Below, one piece after another: positions 6,610 through 12,688 of a stretch of DNA of 17,907 nt; within the stretch, counting starts at the first letter, position 1; each line of letters opens with the position of its first letter. The translations under genes and the position numbers were made by a program. The stretch spans positions 1 to 17,907 of the forward strand of contig DATECU010000049.1 of NCBI GenBank assembly GCA_035286745.1, in the 5' to 3' direction. The notes below the pieces were generated by a model that made no database searches, had not been told where the DNA came from, and saw only the letters and a list, made by a program, of their open reading frames with translations. The DNA is from DATECU01 sp035286745 (lineage in GTDB: Bacteria > Acidobacteriota > Vicinamibacteria > Fen-336).

Positions 6610-7674
6610 ATGAAGGCCGCTGTCCTCTACGGTCGGGAGGACGTGCGGATCGAGCAGGTCGAGGTTCCGCGCCTGGAGCCGGGCGACGTGCTGCTGCGAA
6701 CCCAAGTCGCTCTCACCTGCGGCACCGACGCCAAGGTCTTCCGCCGCGGCTACCACGCCAAGATGATCGTTCCCCCGGCCGTCTTCGGCCACGAGGTGGC
6801 GGGGTTGGTGGAGGCCGTCGGTCCGGGCGGGGAAGCGCCCGCGCTAGGCACGCCGGTGGTGGCGGCGAACTCGGCGCCCTGCGGGGAGTGCTACTTCTGC
6901 CGCCACGAGACCCCGAGCTTGTGCGACGACCTGCTGTTCTGGAACGGCGCCTACGCCGAGTTCGCGCGCATCCCGGCCCGGGTGGTGCGCAAGAACCTGC
7001 TGGCGCTGCCCGACGGCCTGGCCTTTCGCGACGCCGCCATGGTGGAGCCGCTGGCCTGCGTCGTGCGCGGGGTGGAGGAGAGCTGGATCGGCCGGGGCCA
7101 GTCGGTGGCGGTGATCGGAACCGGCCCCATCGGTCTCATGTTCGTGGCGCTCGCCCGCATGAGGGGAGCCCACGTGGTCGCGTCAGGCCGGCGCCGGGAG
7201 CGGCTGGACAAGGCCATCGAGATGGGTGCCGAGCAAGTCGTCTCGGCCGGGCACCCCCACCCCCTGGCGGAAGCCCTGAGGGAGCGGAGCCCGGATCGGC
7301 GCGGCTTCGACGTGGTGATCGAGGCCGTCGGCCTGCCCGAGACCTGCGAGGCCGCTATCCAATCCGTGCGCAAAGGGGGAGTGGTCCAGCTCTTCGGCGG
7401 GTGTCCGGTCGACACCCGGATCGGGATCGACTCCCAGCGCCTGCACTACCAGGAGCTGACCATCAAGTCGACCTTTCACCACACCCCGGAGAGCGTGCGC
7501 AAGGCGTTCCGTCTCATCGCCGACGGCCACCTCGATCCCGCCGCCTTCATCACCGCCGAGGCCCCGCTCGAGGACTTGCCCGGCGTTCTGAGAGGCATGG
7601 CCAGGGGCGGGCCGGGCCTGAAGACGGCGATTCTGCCCTGGGGGACGACAACGAGGCCGTCGGTCGGCGGTTGA
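6610..7674 (+). CDS. Zinc-dependent medium-chain dehydrogenase (second of a pair)
   Basis: This 354-residue protein is a second medium-chain alcohol/polyol dehydrogenase, clearly diverged from its neighbour. Catalytic zinc ligands are C37 in LTCGTD, H61-E62 in FGHE and a VEPL glutamate near 146. Structural zinc ligands are C91, C94, C97 and C105, and the dinucleotide-binding loop is GTGPIG at 170-175. ATG 6610 is chosen because GGAG lies 5 bases upstream and the protein then begins MKAAV like its partner; TTG at 6595, overlapping the previous TGA, would add five residues. The close spacing indicates one mRNA. The pair could act in sequence or form a heteromer; nothing in the window shows the substrate. 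No terminator with a T-tract follows its stop. Confidence 0.88.
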   Translation: MKAAVLYGREDVRIEQVEVPRLEPGDVLLRTQVALTCGTDAKVFRRGYHAKMIVPPAVFGHEVAGLVEAVGPGGEAPALGTPVVAANSAPCGECYFCRHETPSLCDDLLFWNGAYAEFARIPARVVRKNLLALPDGLAFRDAAMVEPLACVVRGVEESWIGRGQSVAVIGTGPIGLMFVALARMRGAHVVASGRRRERLDKAIEMGAEQVVSAGHPHPLAEALRERSPDRRGFDVVIEAVGLPETCEAAIQSVRKGGVVQLFGGCPVDTRIGIDSQRLHYQELTIKSTFHHTPESVRKAFRLIADGHLDPAAFITAEAPLEDLPGVLRGMARGGPGLKTAILPWGTTTRPSVGG

Positions 7675-7800
7675 GGGCCCCCGCGGATCCCGGTTCGGGG
7701 AATGCCGACCGCGCCGTCGAAGGTCCCAGGCCACAAACGTCCCGGGCGGTGGGTTCTCCCAGTCGGTGAAGCGGAACCCCACGAGTCGCGCGGCAGGGCC

Positions 7801-7822
7801 GGGGCACGGAAGCCCGTGCCCC
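7801..7822 (-). terminator. Perfect 9-bp hairpin after the histone-like gene
   Basis: GGGGCACGG (7801-7809) and CCGTGCCCC (7814-7822) are exact complements around a 4-base loop. The hairpin sits 8 bases beyond the stop of the histone-like gene on the minus strand. No T-tract follows on either strand, so it would be a non-classical terminator or an mRNA 3'-end stabiliser. The only other content of the 7675-7830 gap is featureless GC-rich sequence. Confidence 0.5.
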
Positions 7823-7830
7823 TTGAGCCG

Positions 7831-8193
7831 CTACTTCTTGCGGGCCTTCTTGGCCTTCTTGACCGCTTTCTTGGCGGCCTTCTTCTGGGCCTTCCCTGCC
7901 TTCTTGACAGCCTTCTTGGCCTTCTTTGCGGCCTTCTTCACCTTCTTGGCGGCCTTCTTGGGCTTCTTCGCTGCCTTCTTGGCAGGCTTCGTCGACTTCT
8001 TGGCCTTCTTGGCCGCCGACCCCTTGGCCTTCTTGGCCGCCGGCCTCTTGGCCTTCTTGGCGGTGGCCCGCGGGCTCGCTGCGGTTGCCTCGGCCGGAGC
8101 CGGGCTGGGCTGGAACTCCGCGAGCGGCGCAGGGGTGGGGGCCGGCTCCGGGGCCACCGGGGACTCTGGGCTGGGTTGGGTGGGCTCTTCCAT
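7831..8193 (-). CDS. Histone H1-like Lys/Ala-rich DNA-binding protein
   Basis: The 120-residue product has two halves. Residues 1 to about 40 are rich in Pro, Ala and Glu with no lysine, and residues from about 45 to the end are almost only Lys and Ala in KKA/KKAAKK units, with about 38 lysines and no acidic residue. Such tails resemble eukaryotic H1 and bacterial H1-like or AlgP-like proteins that coat or compact DNA; charge alone would make it bind nucleic acids. The start is ATG 8193, with GGAGG 5 bases upstream; a GTG two codons earlier overlaps that site and is less likely. The basic half is nearly all AAG and GCC codons, making the DNA a run of diverged short repeats that could change length by slippage. 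A hairpin follows the stop. Confidence 0.85.
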   Translation of the reverse strand: MEEPTQPSPESPVAPEPAPTPAPLAEFQPSPAPAEATAASPRATAKKAKRPAAKKAKGSAAKKAKKSTKPAKKAAKKPKKAAKKVKKAAKKAKKAVKKAGKAQKKAAKKAVKKAKKARKK

Positions 8194-8283
8194 CGGCACC
8201 TCCAGGGCGCTAGACCTGAGTGATTCGTGCTAGCCAGACCGCAATGGCGTGAGTGTGCACCGTCAGTGCCTGCCGGTCAAGAG

Positions 8284-8304
8284 ACCAAGTCGAAACCAAG
8301 TCGA
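8284..8304. repeat. Short direct repeat, ACCAAGTCGA twice
   Basis: ACCAAGTCGA occurs at 8284-8293 and again at 8295-8304, an 11-base period of one helical turn. It lies in the 204-bp gap between the histone-like gene and the zinc-ribbon gene, upstream of the former. A pair of protein sites on one face of the helix is possible, but chance is not excluded. I see nothing else in this gap. Confidence 0.3.
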
Positions 8305-8397
8305 GCCGCGATGGCGCCGCTGCGACCAGCCGTCCGGGAGTCGGCGCAACCAGCTGCCGAGGCCGCCACCCCGTCAATCGTTGGGCGCGGATTCGGC

Positions 8398-8598
8398 TCA
8401 GTTCAGCGTCAGGTTGGCGGGCAGTTCGGCGAGGACTCCGCAATCGTCGCACACCATGTAGCCCTCTCCACCGCGGCTGCGGTGGAGAGGGATCGGATGC
8501 AGGTCTTCGGTGAGCACGCGCCCGCTCTGTCCGACGGCCAGGATCGACGTCCCGCACACGGGGCACCGAGCGTCGACGGCAACCGCAAGAGCTATCAC
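8398..8598 (-). CDS. Small two-CxxC zinc-ribbon-like protein
   Basis: The frame encodes 66 residues from a GTG at 8598, with GCPVC-type and MVCDDC-type cysteine pairs (CPVC near 12-15 and CDDC near 50-53), as expected of a compact zinc ribbon. The segment between the pairs is rich in Gly, Arg and Leu. The GTG start is chosen because GGGAGG lies 5 bases upstream (8603-8609); a GTG at 8649 would add 17 residues but has no good ribosome binding site. Its family is not recognised. It differs in spacing from the zinc-ribbon protein at the left edge. The coding sequence holds a perfect 13-bp inverted repeat between the two cysteine pairs. Reality of the gene rests on the cysteine pattern and ribosome binding site, so confidence is moderate. 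Confidence 0.6.
   Translation of the reverse strand: MIALAVAVDARCPVCGTSILAVGQSGRVLTEDLHPIPLHRSRGGEGYMVCDDCGVLAELPANLTLN
8462..8491. repeat. Perfect 13-bp inverted repeat inside the small zinc-ribbon gene
   Basis: CCCTCTCCACCGC (8462-8474) is exactly complementary to GCGGTGGAGAGGG (8479-8491) around the loop GGCT. It would form a very stable hairpin in RNA of either strand. It encodes the PLHRSRGGEG region between the two CxxC motifs. There is no T-tract. Confidence 0.85.
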
Positions 8599-8732
8599 CA
8601 GCGCCTCCCGAGGGACCTTGGCCAACCCCTCACTCGATTGGACGTCCACCCGAGCCGAAAGGTTCAGGGGGCGGTGGCCTGCGTCACAGCGGGCGGTAGC
8701 TGTCAGCAGCCAGTTGCCCCAGAACGACAGCG

Positions 8733-8840
8733 GTCAGCGAACAGCGATCAGCCTTCAGCTACGGCAGGGCCCGAGGTTGGAGAACAGCTCGTCCGTTGTT
8801 GCCGTGGCTGACCGCTGCGCGCTGAATGCTGAATGCTGCC
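8733..8840 (+). repeat. Second copy of the heptamer-repeat element
   Basis: Four heptamers of the form NTCAGCN (8733-8760: GTCAGCG, AACAGCG, ATCAGCC, TTCAGCT) are followed by a 45-bp core. Five heptamers of the inverted form NGCTGAN follow at 8806-8840 (GGCTGAC, CGCTGCG, CGCTGAA, TGCTGAA, TGCTGCC); some units are degenerate. The core begins TACGGCAGGGCCCGAGGTTGGAG. It matches the minus-strand core of the element at 3861-3900, which begins TACGGCCGGGCGCGAGG, with only a few mismatches. The copy is therefore the same family in the opposite orientation. It lies upstream of the amidase promoter region and outside any gene. Confidence 0.8.
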
Positions 8841-8943
8841 GCACAGGAGCCGCCGGGGCCGTGAAGGCGTGTGTGGTTCGCCCTCTCGACTTCGCAGGCG
8901 GGCAGCGCTTAAGATGTAGGAGCTGCACGGCTTCCGCACCAAG

Positions 8944-8952
8944 CGAGGGAGG
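8944..8952 (+). promoter_or_regulatory. Ribosome binding site upstream of a possible AUU/AUC start
   Basis: GAGGGAGG is a strong Shine-Dalgarno sequence, but the first in-frame ATG (8978) is 25 bases away. At normal spacing the in-frame codons are ATC (8957) and ATT (8963). No in-frame ATG, GTG or TTG lies between the site and 8978. Confidence 0.5.
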
Positions 8953-8977
8953 CACCATCCGCATTCGACGCAGTCTC

Positions 8978-10477
8978 ATGATCCTTCTGGCTTCGCTGCC
9001 GAACGGCCTGTTTGCGGTCGCCAGCGAGCCCGTGGTGGTGCTACTGGAGCGGGAGCGTCGCGAGCTGCTGTCGGTGGCGCGCGGTTCGGTGGAGCTCCTC
9101 CCCGTGAGCGAGGTTCTCTACGGCCTGGGTGTCACCTCGACCGTGGACCCCAAAGGGGCCCTGGTGCTGAGCTACGCGGGCCGGGAGGTGGTGCTCTACG
9201 AGAAGAGGAGCCTGGCTTCCGTGGGCGGGGACCTGCGCCTCCTCTCGGCTCCCCCGATCGTGGAGGATGGCCGTTGGCTGGTGCCGGTCGACTCGCTGCC
9301 CAGGCTCCTCTCGCCGCTGCTGAACTTGCGCTGCGAATGGAGGCCGTCCAGCCGAGTGCTCCTGATCGGCGAAGTGGCCATCCCTCGAGTCGGGGTCAAG
9401 ACCTTCGTCTCGGGCGACTCAGTCCGGGTGGTCATCGAGTCCAGCGACAAGGCGCACTTCCGCGTCAGCCAGGAGGAGAAGAGGGTCCTGGTGTCGGTGC
9501 CTGGCGACTTGATCGATGTGAGCTTCCAGGAGGAGCGGCTCACCGGCGGCATCGTCGACAAGGTGCAGTTCCTGGGCGGGCGCGACAATCTGTTTGCGGT
9601 CGGCCTGGGACGCCGCTTCCAGCAGCTCTCGACGACCGAGGATCCCGGCCCCCCGTCACGTTTGGTGATCGACTTCCAGGCCGCGCCGCTGGCGGCAGGT
9701 GCGCCGCCGAGCGTCGCCCCGGCCAAGCCGACGCCACCACCGCCCCCGGAGGTCGGGGTTCTGAAGACGGTGGTCATCGATCCCGGCCACGGCGGACCGG
9801 AGGTCGGTGCCAAGGGGCCCGGGGGCAGCCTGGAAAAGGACTTGACCCTGGTCATCGCCCGCAAGCTCAGGGCGGCCCTCACCAACAGCCTGGGCATCCA
9901 GGCCTTCCTGACCCGCGACCGCGATCAGGAGCTGGCCCTCGACGATCGGGCGGCCTTCGCCAACAACTACAAGGCCGACATCTTCATCTCCATCCATGCC
10001 AACGCCAGCCGCAGCCAGGGCGCCCGGGGCAGCGAGGTCTTCTTCCTGGCCTACCAGTCGACCGACGAAGAAAGCCGGCGGGTGGCGGCCCAGGAGGGGG
10101 ACTTCGTGCCTAACGCACAGGCGCCGAGCGGATCGGACCTGGCGCTGATCCTGTGGGACATGGCGCAGGCCGAGCATCTGGAGGAGTCCTCGGCGCTGGC
10201 CTCGCGGCTCCAGGAAGAGCTGGCGGAGGTCACCGGGAGCCAGGGTCGAGGGATCAAGCAGGCGCCCTTTCGGGTGCTGGTGGGCGCGGCCATGCCGGCG
10301 GTCCTGGTGGAGGTGGCCTTCATCAGCAACGCCGAGGAAGAGAAGCTGCTGGCGTCCGACGCCTACCAGAACAAGGTGGTGGGTGCGCTGGTCAAGGGGG
10401 TGGCGCGCTATCAGCAGCAGCTCCGCCAGCGGGCGGGTCTCCCGCTCGGCCCGCCTCCCGGCCCGGGCCGCCCGTGA
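8978..10477 (+). CDS. Exported N-acetylmuramoyl-L-alanine amidase (Amidase_3)
   Basis: From ATG 8978 the protein has 499 residues. A hydrophobic start (MILLASLPNGLFAVA) is followed by a beta-rich domain at about 26-130 resembling the copper-amine-oxidase-N/stalk type. An AMIN-like domain lies at about 135-235, then a Pro/Ala linker at about 237-262, and the Amidase_3 domain at about 264-480. The amidase zinc ligands are H271 (DPGHGG), E286 and H340 (SIHAN), with catalytic E445 in LVEVAF. It cuts the bond between MurNAc and the stem peptide in the periplasm, for cell separation or wall turnover. A start at AUU 8963 or AUC 8957 would add the positive n-region RIRRS and place a strong ribosome binding site at normal distance. 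Its stop overlaps the next gene in GTGA. Confidence 0.92.
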   Translation: MILLASLPNGLFAVASEPVVVLLERERRELLSVARGSVELLPVSEVLYGLGVTSTVDPKGALVLSYAGREVVLYEKRSLASVGGDLRLLSAPPIVEDGRWLVPVDSLPRLLSPLLNLRCEWRPSSRVLLIGEVAIPRVGVKTFVSGDSVRVVIESSDKAHFRVSQEEKRVLVSVPGDLIDVSFQEERLTGGIVDKVQFLGGRDNLFAVGLGRRFQQLSTTEDPGPPSRLVIDFQAAPLAAGAPPSVAPAKPTPPPPPEVGVLKTVVIDPGHGGPEVGAKGPGGSLEKDLTLVIARKLRAALTNSLGIQAFLTRDRDQELALDDRAAFANNYKADIFISIHANASRSQGARGSEVFFLAYQSTDEESRRVAAQEGDFVPNAQAPSGSDLALILWDMAQAEHLEESSALASRLQEELAEVTGSQGRGIKQAPFRVLVGAAMPAVLVEVAFISNAEEEKLLASDAYQNKVVGALVKGVARYQQQLRQRAGLPLGPPPGPGRP

Positions 10478-11133
10478 ACCCGCGGCGGGCCAACCTGCTC
10501 ACCGTGCTGGGACTCCTTGGTCTGCTGGTCGGGGTCTCGGCCACCGCCCCTCGCTGGGCCCGCCTGCTGACTCGACCGCTGCCGGCGGGCACCGAGGAGG
10601 CGGAGCCGGCTCCCACCCGTTCGCCCGACGCCATCTCGACGCCTGCGGCCAAGGAGCCGGAGGCCGTGAAGCACATCAACGTGAAGCTCTTCTTCCAGTC
10701 CCCGGAGCGCCCCGGCCTGGTGATCGAGGAGCGGGCGGTGGCGTTCTCGGGGGACCTGGCGGAGCAGCTCCGTTCGGTGCTGGAGGAGCTGATCAAGGGC
10801 TCCGGCGCCGGCCTCTTGCCCACCGTCGATCCGGCTACCCGGGTGCTGGAGGTCTTTGTGAGCGCCCGCGGCATCGCCTACGTCGATCTCTCGAAGGAGG
10901 TCGGCACTGGCCTGCCCGGTGGCTCGGAGGGCGAGCTGATCACGGTCTACTCGATCGTGAACTCGCTGACCGCCAGCTTCCCGGCCGTGAAGCGGGTCCA
11001 GATCCTGGTCGACGACCACCCGGCGTCCAACCTGGCCGGCCACGTGGACCTGTCGCGGCCGCTTCCCGCCGACATGACCTTCCTGGCGGCGGCTCTGCTG
11101 GCGCCGTCGGACACCACCCCGTCGGTTCCGTAG
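10474..11133 (+). CDS. GerMN-domain membrane-anchored protein
   Basis: The 219-residue protein begins with a single hydrophobic segment (about 8-25), followed by a Pro/Thr/Ala linker (about 35-62). A GerMN domain fills about 66-195, shown by LFF, the central VSARGIAYVDLSKE and the closing QILVDD..LAGHVDLSRPL. GerMN domains are found in spore germination protein GerM and in many non-spore-formers, often beside a peptidoglycan amidase. A role at the envelope with the amidase is therefore likely; the biochemical activity is not established. GTG 10474 overlaps the amidase TGA by 4 bases, and no clear ribosome binding site is present, so translation should depend on the amidase. The next gene converges, with an 8-bp gap and no terminator between. 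Confidence 0.85.
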   Translation: MNPRRANLLTVLGLLGLLVGVSATAPRWARLLTRPLPAGTEEAEPAPTRSPDAISTPAAKEPEAVKHINVKLFFQSPERPGLVIEERAVAFSGDLAEQLRSVLEELIKGSGAGLLPTVDPATRVLEVFVSARGIAYVDLSKEVGTGLPGGSEGELITVYSIVNSLTASFPAVKRVQILVDDHPASNLAGHVDLSRPLPADMTFLAAALLAPSDTTPSVP

Positions 11134-11141
11134 CCTAACGT

Positions 11142-12584
11142 CTAGAACAGGTTCCAGAGGTACTGGTTGGTGACCTCGTGGTGGAACTGCACCTCGGCCA
11201 CCTTGATCTGTGAGCCCAGGGCCTTGGGACAGCGTTCGGCGGAGGCCAGTTTGAGCTCGGCGAAGCGAGCGTGCACTTCCTCCCCCAGCACCTGGGCCGC
11301 GAACTCGCTAGCCTTGAAGATGCGCAGGGCGTCGTGGATGTTGTCGGGAAGGAAGCGGGTGCGGCTGCGCTTGCCCTCGGCGTCTCCCGCCTCCGGCTCC
11401 GGTCCCTCGAAGCCGGTCTTGAGCAGCGTGAAGATGGACAGGTAGGGGTTGGCATCGGGGGCGATCGAACGCACCTCGATGCGGGCCGAGCTCTCGTTGC
11501 CCAGCGGGATCCGGATCATGGCGCCCCGGTTGATGGCGGAGGCCTTGATCTGGTTGGGTGCCTCGAAGTGAGGGTCCAGTCTGCGGTAGGCGTTGACGCT
11601 GGAGTTCAGGATCAGGCAGATGTCGGGGGCGGCGCCCAGGATGCGGTCTATGAAGCTCCAGCCGAGCGCCGAGAGGTTGTCTTCGCCCTTGGGGTCGTAG
11701 AAGAGGTTCTTGCCATCCCGCTTCAGGGACATGTTGGTGTGCATGCCGTTGCCGTTGACGCCGGTGACGGGCTTGGGCAGGAAGCAGGCGGAGAGGTCCA
11801 TGTTCTGGGCGACCTGCCGGCAGAGCAGCTTGTAGAGCTGGATCTGGTCGCCGGCGATCAGTGCCTCGGTGTGCTCGTAGTTCATCTCGAACTGGGAGGG
11901 AGCCACCTCGGGGTGGTCCTTCTCGTTGCCGAAGCCCATCGCTCGCTGGACTTCGGCGGCACCGTCGATGAAGCGGCGCAGCACGTCACCGGGAAGCGAG
12001 TGGTAGTAGCCGCCGGTGGAGATGAACTCGAAGCGGCCGGTCTCGTGGTAGCGCCGTTCGGCGTCCTTGCCCTTGAAGATGAAGCCCTCGATCTCGGCCG
12101 CCACCTGCGCCGTGGTCCGGTCCTTGGCGAAGAGCGATTCGGCATAGATGCGGAGTCGGGTTCGCATGTCGGCCGGATAGGGAGAGCCGTCGCGGGATCG
12201 GACCTCGGCGAAAGCCAGCACCTTGCCGGGGCCGAAGACGTCGGCCGGCAGCCAATAGAAGGCGGGCCAGTCGACGACCAGCCGGAGGTCCGACTCGTGC
12301 TGCTGGGAGAAACCCCGCACCGAAGAGCCGTCAAAGGTCAGGTTGTCGGCGGCCTTGAGCAGGAACTTCTTGTCGTAGTCCAGCATGTGAAGCCGGCCCT
12401 CGAGGTCGGTGAAGCACACGGTGAGGGCCTTGATCCGCTTCTCGTCGGACAGGTACTTGAGCCGCTGCTCGCGGGCTGCGTCGGGGGAGGTTCTGGCCAT
12501 GCGCTGGGCCTTCACCTCCAGGTTCATGTCCTCCAACTTCTCGTAGGGGATCTCAAGGAATGAACGCAGGCCGATCTGATCCAT
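11142..12584 (-). CDS. glnA: Type I glutamine synthetase, divergent
   Basis: The 480-residue enzyme joins glutamate and ammonia with ATP. Family motifs include TFDGSSVRGF (83-92), the metal-binding E164/E166 and E226/E233, GVNGNGMH (275-282), NAYRRL (331-336), EAP (341-343), INRGAMIRIP (351-360) and RIEVRS (368-373). Several positions differ from the usual pattern. GMHxHxS reads GMHTNMS, the segment usually LVPGYEAP reads LDPHFEAP, and NRSA reads NRGA. The region that carries the adenylylation tyrosine in classical enzymes (as in LPxNLY) reads LPDNIHDAL, with histidine instead. The start is firm: AGAGGAGG (12589-12596) lies 4 bases before ATG 12584. A promoter lies just upstream. A biosynthetic glutamine synthetase is most likely; a related gamma-glutamyl ligase is not excluded. 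Confidence 0.9.
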   Translation of the reverse strand: MDQIGLRSFLEIPYEKLEDMNLEVKAQRMARTSPDAAREQRLKYLSDEKRIKALTVCFTDLEGRLHMLDYDKKFLLKAADNLTFDGSSVRGFSQQHESDLRLVVDWPAFYWLPADVFGPGKVLAFAEVRSRDGSPYPADMRTRLRIYAESLFAKDRTTAQVAAEIEGFIFKGKDAERRYHETGRFEFISTGGYYHSLPGDVLRRFIDGAAEVQRAMGFGNEKDHPEVAPSQFEMNYEHTEALIAGDQIQLYKLLCRQVAQNMDLSACFLPKPVTGVNGNGMHTNMSLKRDGKNLFYDPKGEDNLSALGWSFIDRILGAAPDICLILNSSVNAYRRLDPHFEAPNQIKASAINRGAMIRIPLGNESSARIEVRSIAPDANPYLSIFTLLKTGFEGPEPEAGDAEGKRSRTRFLPDNIHDALRIFKASEFAAQVLGEEVHARFAELKLASAERCPKALGSQIKVAEVQFHHEVTNQYLWNLF

Positions 12585-12606
12585 CTTGCCTCCTCTGAAC
12601 GGCGAG

Positions 12607-12636
12607 ACACTACCACACGCGAGGCTTAGAAGGCAA
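12607..12636 (-). promoter_or_regulatory. Candidate glnA promoter with extended -10
   Basis: On the minus strand TTGCCT (12636-12631) and TAGTGT (12612-12607) are 18 bases apart, and TGG directly before the -10 gives an extended -10. Transcription would start near 12600, giving a leader of about 16 bases holding the AGAGGAGG site. An AAGGC...GCCTT inverted repeat (12630-12648) overlaps the -35 and could be an operator. Confidence 0.5.
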
Positions 12637-12642
12637 GAAATT

Positions 12643-12667
12643 AGCCTTAGATGGCGATCGCTAAGCT
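12643..12667 (-). terminator. Weak hairpin with T-rich tail after the propeller gene
   Basis: Read on the minus strand, AGCTTAG and CTAAGGCT pair around a 10-base loop with one bulged base, followed by AATTTCTT. This is the right order for a weak intrinsic terminator of the upstream propeller gene (stop at 12689). The site also overlaps the glnA control region, and the surrounding 80 bases are clearly more A/T-rich than the rest of the window. Confidence 0.35.
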
Positions 12668-12688
12668 TAAGTTCTGATGGTCTACTGT

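Larger units (their letters stand above)
8599..8956. other. 358-bp non-coding gap between divergent genes
   Basis: Between the zinc-ribbon gene and the amidase gene I see no coding sequence. The gap holds the heptamer-repeat copy at 8733-8840, a weak TAAGAT candidate -10 at 8910-8915 on the plus strand with no good -35, and the amidase ribosome binding site at 8944-8952. The stretch 8599-8690 shows nothing beyond the start region of the leftward gene. Confidence 0.5.

Noticed and set aside
7831..8060. A non-coding tandem repeat or VNTR
   Set aside because: The repetition is explained by AAG and GCC codons of the Lys/Ala tail, with a good ribosome binding site and start on the minus strand.
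12654..12661. GCGATCGC palindrome, the cyanobacterial HIP1 motif
   Set aside because: A single occurrence was noticed and the gene content is not cyanobacterial; an 8-base palindrome can occur by chance.
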